Source of the DNA: Oryza sativa Japonica Group | Lineage: Eukaryota > Streptophyta > Magnoliopsida > Poales > Poaceae | DNA: 64,000 bases | Direction: 5' to 3' | NCBI RefSeq assembly: GCF_034140825.1 | Contig: NC_089043.1 | Span: forward strand, 24,080,001 to 24,144,000 | Part shown: piece by piece, positions 36,301-48,717 of the stretch | Numbering within the stretch: position 1 is the first letter of the stretch | Layout: every line of letters starts with the position of its first letter | The notes under the pieces: model-generated | The model's database searches: none | What the model was told of the DNA's origin: nothing | Seen by the model: the letters and a program-made list of their open reading frames with translations, nothing else | Position numbers and translations under genes: made by a program

Positions 36301-37200
36301 TCAAAGGAATCAAAAGGATCATTTAGACAATTAGACCAAAATTACCATTGTCTCGGTATGTTTCAGTTCTACGAGAAATATAGAGCATAACACATTTCCA
36401 ACCAAAGCATTTTACGGTCCAATATATAATGTGTTTCTCGCCAAAACTAATCACTGCACAACAGATATAAAACATTTTACTTTCTGTATCAAACATTCCC
36501 AACATATTGTACTACCAAAAGCTGCAGTCCCCATTCCATGATCCTCATAATCATGTAAGAGTCATTAAAAGTTCATATTCTGAAAATTGAAGTAGCTTCC
36601 CCAACAAACTAATGAACTAGCATTCCCCAGTCCCCACCCAACCTGATAAATAAACTGAAGCACTGAACATAAATATAAAACATTTTCTGCTGTGTATTCT
36701 CGTAACAATAGAAAGCACACACTTTCCCCTAGCTGTATCAACATTTCATGATTCGAATATGAACTGATTTCCACCCATCCAGAGCTATATTTCCCAACCA
36801 TAAACAACTAGAACACGAACAGTCTACAGTAAGCATCAAATACGGCTCAAATTTCTGTCACACCAAGCCCCTAAACTCGCATTTCGAACATAAGCATCAC
36901 ACAAATCGCGAACACGTGAAACCGAAAACATCTCATTTCCTCCCACGCCTGCGCCCAGTCACATAATAAAACGGCTAAAAATCCTCCCTAAAAGCTGCAG
37001 CTAATCTCGCGCGCGCGCGCCCAGATCCAGATCCACCGTTCACAGGCAAACAAAATCGAATTGCTCCATGAAGCTAGACAGAAAGAGACAGAGAGCTAGA
37101 GAGCGCTTACGTTGCTTCCCCGCCAAACTTGGTAAACCCTAGGCTGCTCGCCGCCGCCAGCCGCGCCTCCCCCGCCGCCGCGGGACGGGGGCACGTACAT
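33364..37200 (-). CDS. DHHC-type protein S-acyltransferase (441 aa, five exons)
   Basis: Membrane palmitoyltransferase that attaches fatty acyl groups to cysteines of target proteins. Exons on the minus strand: 37200-37111, 35357-35175, 34706-34407, 34217-33984, 33882-33364, all GT-AG, summing to 442 codons. The N-terminus [12 protein letters not shown] is followed by [20 protein letters not shown], typical of the plant group. Membrane helices at about 46-66, 78-98, 196-220 and 237-265. The cysteine-rich domain (about 150-199) contains [20 protein letters not shown] and the active DHHC at 179-182 in [18 protein letters not shown]. The TTxE motif is at 270-273 (TTYE). The serine-rich C-terminal tail (about 300-441) is probably cytosolic and regulatory. 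No key residue is missing. It is close to Arabidopsis PAT05-09 type enzymes, by memory. Confidence 0.95.
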
Positions 37201-37560
37201 CCTCCCCACCTGCCCGACGACCACCACCTCCCCACCCCCCTCCTCCTCCCCCTCCGCTTACTCCAAGCCCCACCCCACCTCGCCAACCACAGCAACCTCC
37301 TCCTCCTCCTCAACTGCCACCACCTCAAGCAGCAAGCAGCAAACCCCACCGAGATCTCCCCCCCGAAGCACCTCCTGCAGCACCGGCAACGCAGCCGCGA
37401 CCACGAGCAGGAGGCGGCGGCGGCGGCGGGTGATGCGGAGGCGGGATGGCGAAGCAAGCGTGGTGAGGAGGAGGAGACGAATTGGAGAGGAGAGGAGAAG
37501 AGGGAGTGCACGTTGTCGGGGGACGCGTAGCAACGGCAGCGGCAGCGGCGGTAGCCCGGG
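37201..37560 (-). promoter_or_regulatory. 5' UTR and proximal promoter of the DHHC gene
   Basis: On the minus strand this block is GC-rich, with GGAGGAGG and GGTGGTGG runs, typical of a rice leader. Frames of 130-166 aa on both strands here are low-complexity shadows. A GCGCGCGCGCGC run lies in intron 1 at about 37009. Confidence 0.4.
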
Positions 37561-38589
37561 GGGGTGGTGGTGGGCCCGGGGGAGAAGCTTTTTCGCGGCG
37601 GTGTGCGGGGGTGGGGCCCGCGTGGCAGTCTCCGTAGGCGTGGAGGCGGGTTGGCGGGTCGAGTCGCCGCCCGGTAAGCCGGCGCGGTTTTTGAAAATGA
37701 AATAAAATCGTGGGAGGATTATCCCTGTCGTTGAATAAGCCATAGGACATATATTCACAAACTGAAAATTGTTTGTGAATATAAATTTTATATGCGTATT
37801 TTTAGCGATCTAAAAATAAAGACTGAAAAATAAATTTCGGTAAAAATTCTTAGAATTAACTCCAAATTTAAAGTTAAAAGTTTAAATTTTGGCTGATATG
37901 CATAATTATAAGCGACAAGATTGGGTTGTAAAAGTGAGGGAATTATTTTGACTTTTCCTAGTGACACGTTGACATTTGTGGCTTTTTTTTTTCTTTTCAT
38001 TGTTTGGTTGGTGAGAACGGCTGAACGATCGTCCCCTGTACTTGATGATTTTGATCGTTTTTTTGACCGGGTTAGCAGCCAAAGGGGCTGGACTGGCTGG
38101 TGATAGGGTAGTCTCGTCAGGTAGCTATCAATCGATGTGTTTTAAATTGTGGTAAAAAAAATTGCAAGTTGTTTGACATTTGTCTATCCTTTGCAATTTG
38201 CTAAGTAAATCCGTTACGATTTTACTATAAATATTCTAAGACAGACTAATGTTAAGTTCGTTTGTGATGGTTCTCAACCTTCAATCTCTCGTTTTCCACA
38301 CGCACACTTAAAAATGTTAAACAATATTTAAAAAATTCTATATAAAGGTTGTTTTAAAAATCGTATTAATCCATTTGTTAAGTTTTTAGTTTATACTTAA
38401 TTAATCATGTGATAATATGTCACTCTGTTTTCTGTGAACATAGATTAGTTGTCAACTCACATCAAAGAACACAGCCAAAAATAAGATAGTGTCATCCAAA
38501 TACAATATAAAATAAGTATAAATGATAGTACTGATTAGCTCAATCTCATGTTTCTATGCACATTTGTTTTCTTCCAAATGATTCTGCCT

Positions 38590-40345
38590 TTTACCTCTTA
38601 AAGTCTAACCAAAGAAATTGTCAAGTTCATGGGTAGTATAAAATATGATCTTCTACATGAGCTTTCTAAAAAATACTAAAAAATTAGTAAGGAAGATCAA
38701 GTGGAACTAAAAGAGGCGGCTTTAATTTCTTTCTTGGTTATTTCCCTTTGAATATTTTAAGTTTACACTAGCGAGATGTAAGACCATTAGGATGTCCATT
38801 CAATCCAATGCCAGAAGTCCAGGTAAATACTCTAAATGGAAATAAAACTATCATGCTAGTTACAGCTAGATTTCGTTTCTTTAATTTCTTCCCAAAATCT
38901 CAAGAGGAACTGAGCTAAATTCAACCAATAATCCATTTCTTTCAAACATATATACATTAATATCTACCAGTCAAATTGTGGGTGCTAATAAGAAACCAAT
39001 ATTTAGCCTTTTTCAACATAAGTTTACACATTCGAAGAATGCTTCTATGCAATTCAACCCTTGTTGCCACTTCCAAATAATGGCCATATGGGATGGTCGA
39101 GTTTGACATGGTAGAGCATACTTAGGTCTCATGGGGCAAGTCGGCACAATGATATGCATTAGGCAAAGTAGCAATATCAACTAATTAAACTTTTTGTTGC
39201 AATAGTGATTAAAGGACCATTCATTGTTCATCCCATTAGTGTGTTTCACTCTAACTTATATTCTCTTTTTTAAATAACCGCACAAATGCATAATGAGAAA
39301 CAAAATCAGCTAGATACCTCTAAAGCCTGCGAAAGGATATGTAGCTTAGTGGTTGCAGTAACCTTAGTAGCACTTCAATATCCTAAATTCAAATCTCAAT
39401 GTGATCGAATTTCAGATTGAGTTATTTGAGGACTATGTTTTCAATTTAAAAAGGCTGCATACATCCGGTTGGATACCATTCTCTTAAAAAAAACTCAAAA
39501 GTCTAACCTAGGAAATTTCTAGTTTATGAATAGGGGTAATGTAAAGCGAGATCGTTAAGAAATATCAAGTGGAACTAAAAGAGTGGATACCCTTCTCTTA
39601 AAAAAACCCCCTCTAAAATCTAACCAGGGAAATTTCTAGTTTATGAATATGGGTAATGTAAAACGAAATCCTCTACATTGGCCCTGTTTAGTTCCCCAAA
39701 ACTTTTCGTAAAAACATCACATCGAATCTTTGTACACATGTATGAAGCATTAAATATATATAAAAAGAAAAACTAATTACACATTTTGCATGTAAATCGC
39801 GAGACGAATCTTTTGAGCCTAATTAGTCAATGATTAGCCATTAAGTGCTACAGTAGCCCACGTGTGCTAATGACGGCTTAATTAGGCTCAAAAGATTCGT
39901 CTCGCGGTTTTCAGGCGAGTTATGAAATTAGTTTTTTTCATTCGTGTCCGAAAATCCCTTCCGACATCCGGTCAAACATCCGATGTAACATCCAAAAATT
40001 TTCATTTCACCAACTAAACAGGCTCATAGGATTAGGAAAAAATACGTAGAAATTAAGAAAGATCAAGTGGAACTAAAGGAGGAATATTTGATAGATGTAG
40101 ACTATTGGAACGATTATTTAATCCAATGCCAAATGTCAAGGTATGTAGTATTATTGTAAATGGGGAAAAAAACGTCATGGCAGTTACGCACTAGCATTGC
40201 TTTTTTCTTTTCCAAAACATCGTTAAGGGACTAAGCTAATTAAATTAAACTCTATAATCCATTTCTTTCAAATACGCCTTATATCTAGCAGTCAAACCAT
40301 GAGTGCTAATTGAGGAACAAATTTATACATTTGAAGACAACCATA
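38590..40345. repeat. Old, diverged direct duplication
   Basis: The order of phrases at 38590-39060 (agatcaagtggaactaaaag, tccaatgccagaagtc, ataatccatttctttcaaa, gtgggtgctaat, cattcgaaga) recurs at about 40050-40345 (agatcaagtggaactaaagg, tccaatgccaaatgtc, ataatccatttctttcaaa, tgagtgctaattga, catttgaaga). A short third piece lies at about 39530-39590. The phrase aggaaatttctagtttatga and its surroundings also occur twice (about 39508 and 39627). Many changes separate the copies. Confidence 0.65.
39680..40025. mobile_element. MITE of the GGCC-TGTTTAG type (long form)
   Basis: About 346 bp. Left ggccctgtttagttccc, right caactaaacaggctc. The inner arms also pair: cgcgagacgaatcttttgag near 39799 and ctcaaaagattcgtctcgcg near 39886 are exact inverted copies, so the element can fold into a long hairpin. 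It interrupts one copy of the old duplication. Confidence 0.75.
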
Positions 40346-40718
40346 AGCATCAAGGGCTCAAGGTGGATCTAGGCTGATCGGGTAAGACGATTCCGATAGC
40401 TTTTAGCAAAACGTAGAGGATAATACTATGGTTTAAATATAATTAATAAGTCATGATACTAATAAATATGTTATGGCACATATACCTCAATTTTTGGATC
40501 TGATAAGATGTATGTGTAATAAACTTTCATCTGACCATTGTGTTTAACTCTTAAACTTATATACTTTCTCTTGTAAGTAGGCATGCGAATGTGTATCGGT
40601 GTATGGTTACAACTTCACCTCAATGGGACAAGTCACAACCTTGTTTCGTTAAATCATGGTCATTGTTGGTTGTTTAGCCACCACCGGCCACCACCTATAC
40701 ACGAGCGGTACTGGTATA

Positions 40719-40780
40719 CTACCTCCGTTTTTTAATAGATGATGTCGTTAACTTGGTTACACAATTAACCATTCGTCGTC

Positions 40781-40836
<56 letters not shown>

Positions 40837-40985
40837 TAATTGAAATTTATTTTGTTGTTAGTTATTTTATCACTTAAAATATTTTAAACATGTTTTATAT
40901 CTTATACATTTATATAAAAATTTTGAATAAAACGAATGATCATATATTCAGAAGTCATCAGCACCATTTATTAAAAAACAAAGAG
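40719..40985. mobile_element. Stowaway-like MITE with an ATT microsatellite
   Basis: Left end ctacctccgttttttaatag; the right region tttattaaaaaacaaagag is its diverged complement. A pure ATT run of about 57 bp (40781-40837) lies inside. TA is present on the left; the right duplication is degraded. Confidence 0.55.
40781..40837. repeat. (ATT)n microsatellite, about 19 units
   Basis: Uninterrupted run of TTA/ATT triplets, read directly from the sequence. It is likely length-variable between strains. Confidence 0.95.
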
Positions 40986-41041
40986 ATTATTTTCTCAAGA
41001 TCAAAGAATGATTTGATCTTGCGAGCCTGTAAAATTAGACC

Positions 41042-41339
41042 AAGGCTTGATTTAGTTTCCAATTTTATCTTAAAAAGCTTTCAACTTTTCCATCACATCG
41101 AAACTTTGCTACACACAAACTTTTAACTTTTCCGTCACATCGTTCCAATTTCAATCAAATTTCTAATTTTGGTATGAACTAAACACACCCTAGGCTTTAT
41201 TTAGTTCCCAACTTTTTTTCTTCAAACTTTCAACTTTCCGTTACATCAAACTTTCCTACACACATAAACTTTCAATTTTTCCGTCATATCGTTCTAATTT
41301 CTTCAAATTTTCATTTTTTACGTGGAACTAAACAAAGCC
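41042..41339. mobile_element. Two adjacent short MITEs of the GGCC-TTGTTTAG type
   Basis: The first (41042-41190) runs from aaggcttgatttagtttcc to tgaactaaacacaccc; the second (41193-41339) from ggctttatttagttccc to gaactaaacaaagcc. Both contain acttttccatcacatcg-type blocks and lie head to tail with two bases between them. A third relative is at 44210-44350. Confidence 0.65.
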
Positions 41340-42140
41340 CAAAGGTAAAATTTTCATTTTACCAACCGAGATAAAATGATCTTTTGACCTATACTCCTAT
41401 ACACATTCAACAAACCGTTGGGTCGTTGGGATCACGTGGTGGCGAGAGTGAAGACGACGATGATCACATCTCGATGAAAAAACAACAGCGGTAGAAAACG
41501 AAAACCCTTCTGATCATCACGACCGTCGATTCGGTTCGCTAGAGAGAAGAGAGAGAGATCTCGATCCATGTCTGCACAACACATGCATTGCACTGCGAGA
41601 TGATGAAGACGACTCTAGGTAAGTGTGTTGTGTGTGTGAGGATGCAGCATGCTTACAAAACACCATAAATGCTCTCCCCCCAATTAATACCAGAAGGTGT
41701 CTCTGCCCCCCATCTCACCCTCCCCACTCTGCCCTACTTTCTCTCTCTACACCCATACCACAACCATAGTATTGTCTAGAGAGAGAAACAAACAACAATG
41801 GCCAGTAGTGAGAGAGTGAAGCTAGAGTGAGAAAGAGAGGGAGATGAGCAACAAGAAGAAGAAATAAAGAAGAGGGGAGAGCAAAGCAATGCACCATTTG
41901 GTACTCCTCCTACTAGAGTAGTAGTAGTACCACTACCACTAGTAAACACACTCTCACCTTCATCTTCTTCTCCTTCCTCCATCTCCCAATCTCCCCAAGA
42001 ACACCTAATCTAATCTCTCTCCCTCCTCTCTCTCTATTGTCCATCAATGGAGATGATGATGCCATGATCAAATGATGAGAGAAGAAGAGGAGTAGAGAGG
42101 GAGGGGGTGGGGAGGAGAGAGAGACGAAGGAGGAGGATCG

Positions 42141-43389
42141 ATGTACAAGAACCAGCTGCAGGAGCTGGCGCAGAGGAGCTGCTTCAGCCTGCCGTCGTAC
42201 GTGTGCACGAGGGAAGGGCCCGACCACGCGCCGCGGTTCAAGGCCACCGTCACCTTCAATGGCGAGACCTTCGACGGGCCATCCAACTGCACCACGCTCC
42301 GGCAGGCCGAGCACGCCGCCGCCGAGGTCGCCCTCGCCCGCCTCTCCCTCCGCGGCCCCTCCTCCTCCCTCACCGCCCGCGTGCTCGTAAGATTGTTCCG
42401 TTCTTGTTCGTCGTCGTCGTCGTGGTTGATGAAGATGATTTGTGATGTGGTGTGTGATTTTGTGGTGTAGGATGAGACGGGGGTGTACAAGAATTTGCTG
42501 CAGGAGACGGCGCACAGGGCGGGGCTGAAGCTGCCGGTGTACACGACGGTGAGGTCGGGGCCCGGGCACTCGCCGGTGTTCTCGTCGACGGTGGAGCTCG
42601 CCGGGATGAGCTTCGCCGGTGACCCTGCGAAGACCAAGAAGCACGCCGAGAAGAACGCCGCCATGGCCGCATGGTCCTCGCTCAAGCAGAGTAATATCAG
42701 AACGACTGTATCGCCATTGGTGTTTGATCTTGTTTGGATCGTGTGTCATGGAGGAGACGTGTTCGTGGTTGTTTGGTGCAGTGCCGGAGGCGCGCAAGGA
42801 GCCCGGCGGCGGCGGCGGCGAGGAGCAGGAGCATGTGGTCGTCGCCAGGGTGCTCGCCGCGCTGAAGCCGCGGGACGATTGCGGCGGCGGCGGTGGCGAA
42901 GGGAAGGCGGCGGCGGCGTCTCTACCGAAGAAGCATCTCGCCGGCGCGTCTTGTTCGTCCGCCACGTCGCTGTACAGACATCAATGGGGGCGTCCGTCGC
43001 CGCCGCCGCCGGCGGCCGGACCCAAGATACTGCCTCCCCTGCACCTGCTGCAGCAGCAGCAAGCGGCGGCGTCCGGCTCCCGAGCCGCCGCCGCCGAGCT
43101 GGAGCAAGAGCGGAGGAAGGCCGCCGAGCTGGTGCACATGCTGCACGCCGTCATGCTGCGCGACAGGGCGGCCGACGCAATGCCGCCGCCGATGCCGTGC
43201 TACTACGCGCCGTACTACCACCACGGCGGCGGCGTCGCCCCGACGAGGCCCTTCGCCGGCGCCGCCGGGTTCCACGCGCCGCCGGCGGTGAGCGTCCGTT
43301 CAGTGATCCCGGTCTGCGCCGCGCCACCGTCGCCGCGGCCGCCGCCGCGCAAGGAGGACGATCCAGCGACCTCATCCAAGAGGGCGTAG
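42141..43389 (+). CDS. Double-stranded RNA-binding protein with two dsRBDs (357 aa, three exons)
   Basis: Plant DRB family; members bind dsRNA and partner Dicer-like proteins or regulate small-RNA pathways. Exons 42141-42386, 42471-42690 and 42782-43389, with GT-AG introns of 84 and 91 bp; the sum is 358 codons. dsRBD1 covers residues 1-70 (MYKNQLQELAQRSCFSLPSY, FKATVTFNGETFDG, ending AEHAAAEVALARLS). dsRBD2 covers about 87-155 (VYKNLLQETAHRAGLKLPVY, FSSTVELAGMSFAG, KKHAEKNAAMAAWSSL). Both keep the terminal A-rich helix that contacts RNA. The C-terminal 200 residues are low complexity (A, P, G, H), with a possible helix at ELEQERRKAAELVHMLHAVM. It resembles Arabidopsis DRB2/3/5 in layout; the rice number is not assigned here. 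Overlapping antisense frames of up to 350 aa are artefacts. Confidence 0.94.
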
Positions 43390-44209
43390 TAGTAGTAAAA
43401 ACTAGTATCCAATCAATCGCGCAGCCTGCTCCGATCTGAAGACGACGACGAGGAAGACGATGAGAGATCGATGGGTAGCCATGAACTCTGCTTCTTGCAG
43501 GGGAATTTTGATCACAAGTCTCCCTGTATATCTAAATCGTTGCAAAGTGATCAGCATTTCTTCTTCTTCTCATCTCTTTGCTGCTGAAATCTTCAGAAAA
43601 GAAGCAGACCATGAAGGATTGAAGATAGTTGAATATAGCTCGATCGATCGATCTCCTAGGGCTTCATTAGAAGCCATCCATCCATGCTTTGTCGCATGAA
43701 AAATTTTAAGCTCATGAGAATGCACATTACATTTCTTTCCCTTGTTCTTAATCTGCTCATTATTCCTCTTTTATTTACTACTTTATAATCGATTAAAATC
43801 GCATCACTAACACAAATCCAATCAGATGTAACCATGCTGCTGACGATCGATGCAGTAGTAATTACATGTATATATAATCCGGTACGGCGAGATCAGAGAT
43901 CAACTGTGAGCAGGGTAAAAACGAACGAATTATTACTATCATCTCATGAAGAGGAGGTTGGCGAGGAGACAACCAATCAAGGAAGAAGAAGGGTACGCAT
44001 CTCATACGCTGCGTTTTATGGCGATCTTGACTGCTGAGCGAACCTGCACATGCCAACCCCCCGCAATCAAACGCACAACACGTCCAAATCATCAACCCAT
44101 CCATCCCTAAACCCAAATTAATCGATCTCACAAAAGCCCTAATTAATTATTCTCTCCTCTCTTCTTCAACCAACAACCAGAGTTGTTATTACAGCAGTAG
44201 ATACACTCA

Positions 44210-44350
44210 GGTCTAGTTTAGTTCTCTACTTTTTTTTAAACCTTCAATTTTTCCATCACATCGAGACTTTCTTATACACAAAAACTTCTAACTTTTTCAT
44301 CACGTCGTTCCAATTTTAATCAAACTTTCAATTTTAACGTGAACACACCC
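44210..44350. mobile_element. Short MITE of the GGCC-TTGTTTAG type, degraded
   Basis: Left part ggtctagtttagttctc, right part acgtgaacacaccc, with ttccatcacatcgagac and ttcatcacgtcgttcc inside. Same family as 41042-41339. Confidence 0.5.
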
Positions 44351-44807
44351 TCATCCATGCTACTCCAAACCAAGAAAGCAAGCAAATGTTGCAAGAACAC
44401 AGAGATGCTGATGCAGATGCAACGGCAGCAAAGAATCAAGATTCAAGAATCAATCCGATGAGGAGGAGAAGAGAGAGAGAGAGGACATGTCTTGACATTA
44501 ATGGGCGTAGCGCAGACAATAAATGGGGGTTCAGAGGGGGGAGGCCGGCACGGAGAGGGGGGAGAGAGATGGCAGGCAGGCATGCTTTAATGGCGGCCTG
44601 TGCCCATTCAGTGGGCACTGTCTTCCTCCTCCATCTCCCCTCCCCCCATCACCACACTAGTTGTTGTTGCTCATCACCACACTAGAGAGAGATTGAGAGT
44701 CATGAGAGACGATGCAGGCACAACGATGGGGATGGATAGCCACCATAGCCAAAGCAATACCCCAATGCTAGCTAGATACAGTAGATACAGAGATCAATCA
44801 GAGCAAG

Positions 44808-45671
44808 GGCTCGTTTGAATCAAAGAATTTATACAAATCATATGAAATTCCTATGCAATAACTCATTGCATATAGATTTTGAAGAAAACTTAGCAAGAGT
44901 TTCAACCTCTTACAAAATTTCCTTTGAGTATATTTCTCTACTGATTCCTACTCCCCCCGGTTTCATTTTAATTGACGTTTTGGATAATGACACGGTCTAC
45001 AAAATATATCTTTGACCTTATTTTTCTATTATAATATACACAATAAATAAATGCATGTTTAATTTTATTATAGTGTTTTGAAAGACAAATCTATATATAT
45101 TGTTCCAGTTTCTTTAAACTAAATATTTTTAAAGTTATTGATGGTCAAATTTATAAAAACTTGATTTCAACCTTGTCCAAAACGTCAATTCAAAGTGGTC
45201 TAATCAAATATGTTTTGCAATCCTCTATTCTCACTTGTATTTCTGTCTGAATCATGTGCTTTTCCTATTGCTTCTTTTTTTCAATCATGCAATTCAAAAC
45301 AACCCTAAACCTTAAGCCCCTTTGAATCGCATGATTGAAAAAAAAAGAGAAATAGGAAAAAATACAGAATTTTGACAGGAATGCAAGTGTAAAATAGAGA
45401 ATTGCAAAACATAGGAATGACTGTTTAATTGGATCGCAGGAAAAACACAGGAATCAAATGAGAAAAATAGACACAAAAGGAAATTTTCTCATAGATTGGA
45501 GCTCTTGCTAAGTTTCCTCCAAAATCTATATGCAATGAGCCATTTCATGGGAATTTCATAGGATTTAAAAAACTTCAATCATTTGAATCAAATGGCAACA
45601 TAGGAAAATTCCTATAGGATATGAATCCTATGAAATTTCTACATAAAATCATTTGATTCAAAAGAGCCTTA
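44808..45671. mobile_element. Two neighbouring copies of a TTGAATC-type MITE, the first with a nested Stowaway-like element
   Basis: Copy A (about 44808-45306) starts agggctcgtttgaatcaaag and ends caattcaaaacaaccct. Copy B (about 45316-45671) starts aagcccctttgaatcgcatg and ends gattcaaaagagcctt. They share inner phrases such as ttgcatatagattttg / caaaatctatatgcaa in inverted positions. Copy A is split by a 250-bp block (about 44951-45205) that begins tactccccccggtttcattt and carries inverted ttgacgttttgga / tccaaaacgtcaa arms, a decayed Stowaway-like insertion. Confidence 0.6.
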
Positions 45672-45679
45672 AACGACTA

Positions 45680-47600
45680 AACAGTGTATTTCGTGCTAAA
45701 ACTTTTTTCTATATATAAGTTACTTTAAAATATCAAATAAACATAATTTTCAAATTTGTAATAATTATAAGTCAATTAATCGTGTGCTAATGATTTTCTT
45801 GTTTTACGTGCCTTAACTTTATCTTCATCAATTTTAAGCACCCCTCTCCCACACAACACATATAAATGGAAGATGGAAGAAACAAACCAAGAAAGAAAAG
45901 TTGGTTTTAGTTGTCTTCGAATTGTTAATTGGAGTATCGAAATAGATTATTTGCTTCACATTTAGAAAAAAATAACTCTTTTCTTAAGAAAAAAACTTGG
46001 TTAGACCATTTGTTTTGAACTTATTTTTAGCAAAATATTTAATTTATCCTTATAATTAAGTATATACCTTTAGCAATAATTTGTACAACAGTCCGTTTTT
46101 AAACAAAACATTAGCCGTGTGTTCTACGGTTCCTTTTTATTGAATGACTGAACATATGAATGATTTGTGATAATTGTTTAAGAGTACTACTGTTTCTGTA
46201 AAAAAAAAAAACTCAATCTCGTACTATGATAGGTTGGTTTTTTTAAGGATGAAGGGAGTACATATGAATGAATTAACTTATCATAAAGTTTAAGAATTGG
46301 ATTTGAAACAATATATAGAAAGGTTTTATGAAAATTGTACTACCTATTCATCAATCCATGCAGAAAAGAACGGGAATCAAGCTGAACTGTTTATCTGCGA
46401 AAGAAGTGTCTGAATTGATTATCTGTACAACACAAGGAGTAAAAAAAATCGCGGTAAAATTCTCGTGAGACGATAGAACGGAGTAGAAGGAACTGGAGCA
46501 TGAAAGGACGAGTGAAAACGAACGGAACTGAGATCAAATGTCAAGTAAAATGGACGCACTGGCTGTACGTGCTCGGTCTAGCTTGATTTTAATTTTAGAA
46601 TTTGGTTTTAATGTTCATTTCAGGTAGGCAAAGTCATATGTACAGTATTTTTCATGCAAATATTGAATGCTGCCATCGGTTGGCTTATTAGCAAAATAAA
46701 AATAATTTATGGATAAAAATATAATTTAAAAACCAATCTATGCAGAAAAGAACACATATAAATGCAGAAAAGCCTTATTTTTATATGTCTGTATTTAGCA
46801 ATTTAAAAACCAATGCTGAAAAATAATTTTGATAAAAATTATAAAAGATGTGAATATTATGGAATTACCTAATATCAAATAATTAAAAGAGATGAGGTTT
46901 CAAATCTAGATCGTCTAGCCCACTACCTTGTGAAGCTAGTCGAAAGACTCATATGCGTTTCTCATTTCGATAAAAATATCAAAATTAAGTTTTAAAATTT
47001 AAATTTTGGAAGCGTTTAAAATTCAACTAAATATGCCGACGAATGGAGTTTTAGATCTTTTGCTTGTACTGAGTACTCTGGAGTAGTACGTAATCTGTTT
47101 GTGAGGATATTTTAAGCAAGCATATGATTGCTCTTTTCTCAAGATAATGACCATCAATTCTCCTTTTGGCATTGATCCCTCCCTCGTATCCTGAACCACA
47201 ACACATGGCACCATCTGCTTGGAGTAATCTACAAGAGGCGATCGAGGCTGCGACCTACAAATCGGCGCGCCATTTTTAACCACTTGTTAATTTTACTCTT
47301 CCTATGCACCCACGCTTAATTTTAGTTGACTACTGCCTCCATTTCAAAAAGGCACAGTCACCCTTAACCTGGTTAAGACAAAAAAAAATAATTATTATCA
47401 TCTCATAGTTTGGATTACCCTAATAATAGAATGCATGCACCCAATATAATTAAAGATCTTAATGGTAGAGGATTTAAATAATACGGAGTAATATTTTAGT
47501 GAAAAAGAGGTAATAATTAATAATATGCATGCATAGACGTCTTATATTATGAAACAACTTTAAAAAGTAGTTGTTTCTTATATTATGTAATGGAGGGAGT
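45680..47600. other. AT-rich intergenic region, no gene seen
   Basis: Only short frames without domains. Repeat debris includes a decayed Stowaway-like left end near 47337 (ctgcctccatttcaaaaagg) and a right end near 47585 (tatgtaatggagggagta), which may belong to one element or to two overlapping ones. Confidence 0.4.
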
Positions 47601-47609
47601 ACTGAAGTA

Positions 47610-48006
47610 CTCCATTCGTTCCTACACCTAGTATAGTATAATAACGGATCAGGTGCCACATTTTGTAGTACTCCATCCTTCCAAAAGTATTTTGGAAGCC
47701 CTTTTTCTTTTTAACCAAGATCTAGTTAACTATAAAACCAATGAACATGCAACCTATAACTACTAAAATGGTTTTTTGGGTTTCGATAAAATATTTAACA
47801 TAGCACATAGTAACTATAAATATGACTTAGACTTTTGGAAAAACTAAAGAATGAAATATGACTTAGACTTTTGGAATGAGAGAGTATAGTACTAACGAAT
47901 ATGGCATTTCGTAGTACAACAAATCTGGACAACTACCTATTCATATTCATTTTATTATGAAATATCGCATCCGATTCTAGGTACACTTATATTGGGACGG
48001 ATGGAG
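47610..48006. mobile_element. Nested pair of Stowaway MITEs
   Basis: The outer element has ends ctccattcgttcctacacct and the complement of ggtacacttatattgggacgg-atggag, with TA at 47608-47609 and 48007-48008. Inside it a second element (47671-47884) begins ctccatccttccaaaagtat and ends ttttggaatgagagag, again with TA on both sides. The insertion order is plain: inner after outer. Confidence 0.75.
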
Positions 48007-48717
48007 TATTAACCGTTATACTCTGTATTCTTTTGAAGGGATTGGAAAACCCCTACCCTCCACACATAAAACGGAACGATGAATTATGATTAATTAAGTA
48101 TTAGCTAAAAAATTTAAAAAATATATCATCAATATGATTTTTATAGAAACTTTTCTATAGATTTTTTTTTGTAAAAAACCCCGTCGTTTAATAGTTTGGG
48201 AAACGTGTGTGCTAGGAAGGAGGAAGCGGAGGTTGGAACCAGTTAAGAACACAGCCAATTCGTCCGTTTCTACATTTCGACTTAGCTCTCTCCACAATTA
48301 TCATAAACAGTTTTTCTAACTGCATTGCTTTCTATTTAAAAGCTTATTTAAATAATCAAATAAATATTTTTTTAAGTTTGTAATAATTAGTATTTGATTA
48401 ATTATGTACTAATAATGGCTCATCTTGTTTCACATGTCGCCAAAAAATCTCATCCCACGAGCTGACCTGAACTCAACATTAATGCGCTTGGAGCTAACAA
48501 GTAGCTATAAGAGGAAGGCTAATAATACAGTCGACTTATTGCATGTAAGGTTCTTTGCAGCCTTCTCTCAGGCCACTTAAATTATAGTTAGCTCTTTACC
48601 ATTAATGTAGGACTCACTTATCTCTCTCACAGAGTTTATTGTTTCTTGTGCCAAGCTGGCTGTAAATTTATAGCCCGCTTCTCCTCTTTCTCCTCTCTTC
48701 TCCTCTCTACCTCAGTA

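Larger units (their letters stand above)
37700..41560. other. Repeat-rich AT-rich intergenic region
   Basis: No supported gene in about 3.9 kb. It contains an old imperfect duplication (38590-39060 versus 39530-40345), a GGCC-type MITE (39680-40025), an ATT-expanded MITE (40719-40985) and two adjacent small MITEs (41042-41339). Leader sequence of the dsRNA-binding gene probably begins after about 41900. Confidence 0.5.

Noticed and set aside
41913-42965. 350-aa antisense frame over the dsRNA-binding gene
   Set aside because: Codon-bias shadow of GC-rich exons; it has no domain, and the plus-strand model explains the region with proper splice sites.
44386-44685. Frame of 99 aa downstream of the dsRNA-binding gene, and a possible microRNA precursor
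   Set aside because: No domain, and no convincing hairpin with a known microRNA sequence could be found by eye.
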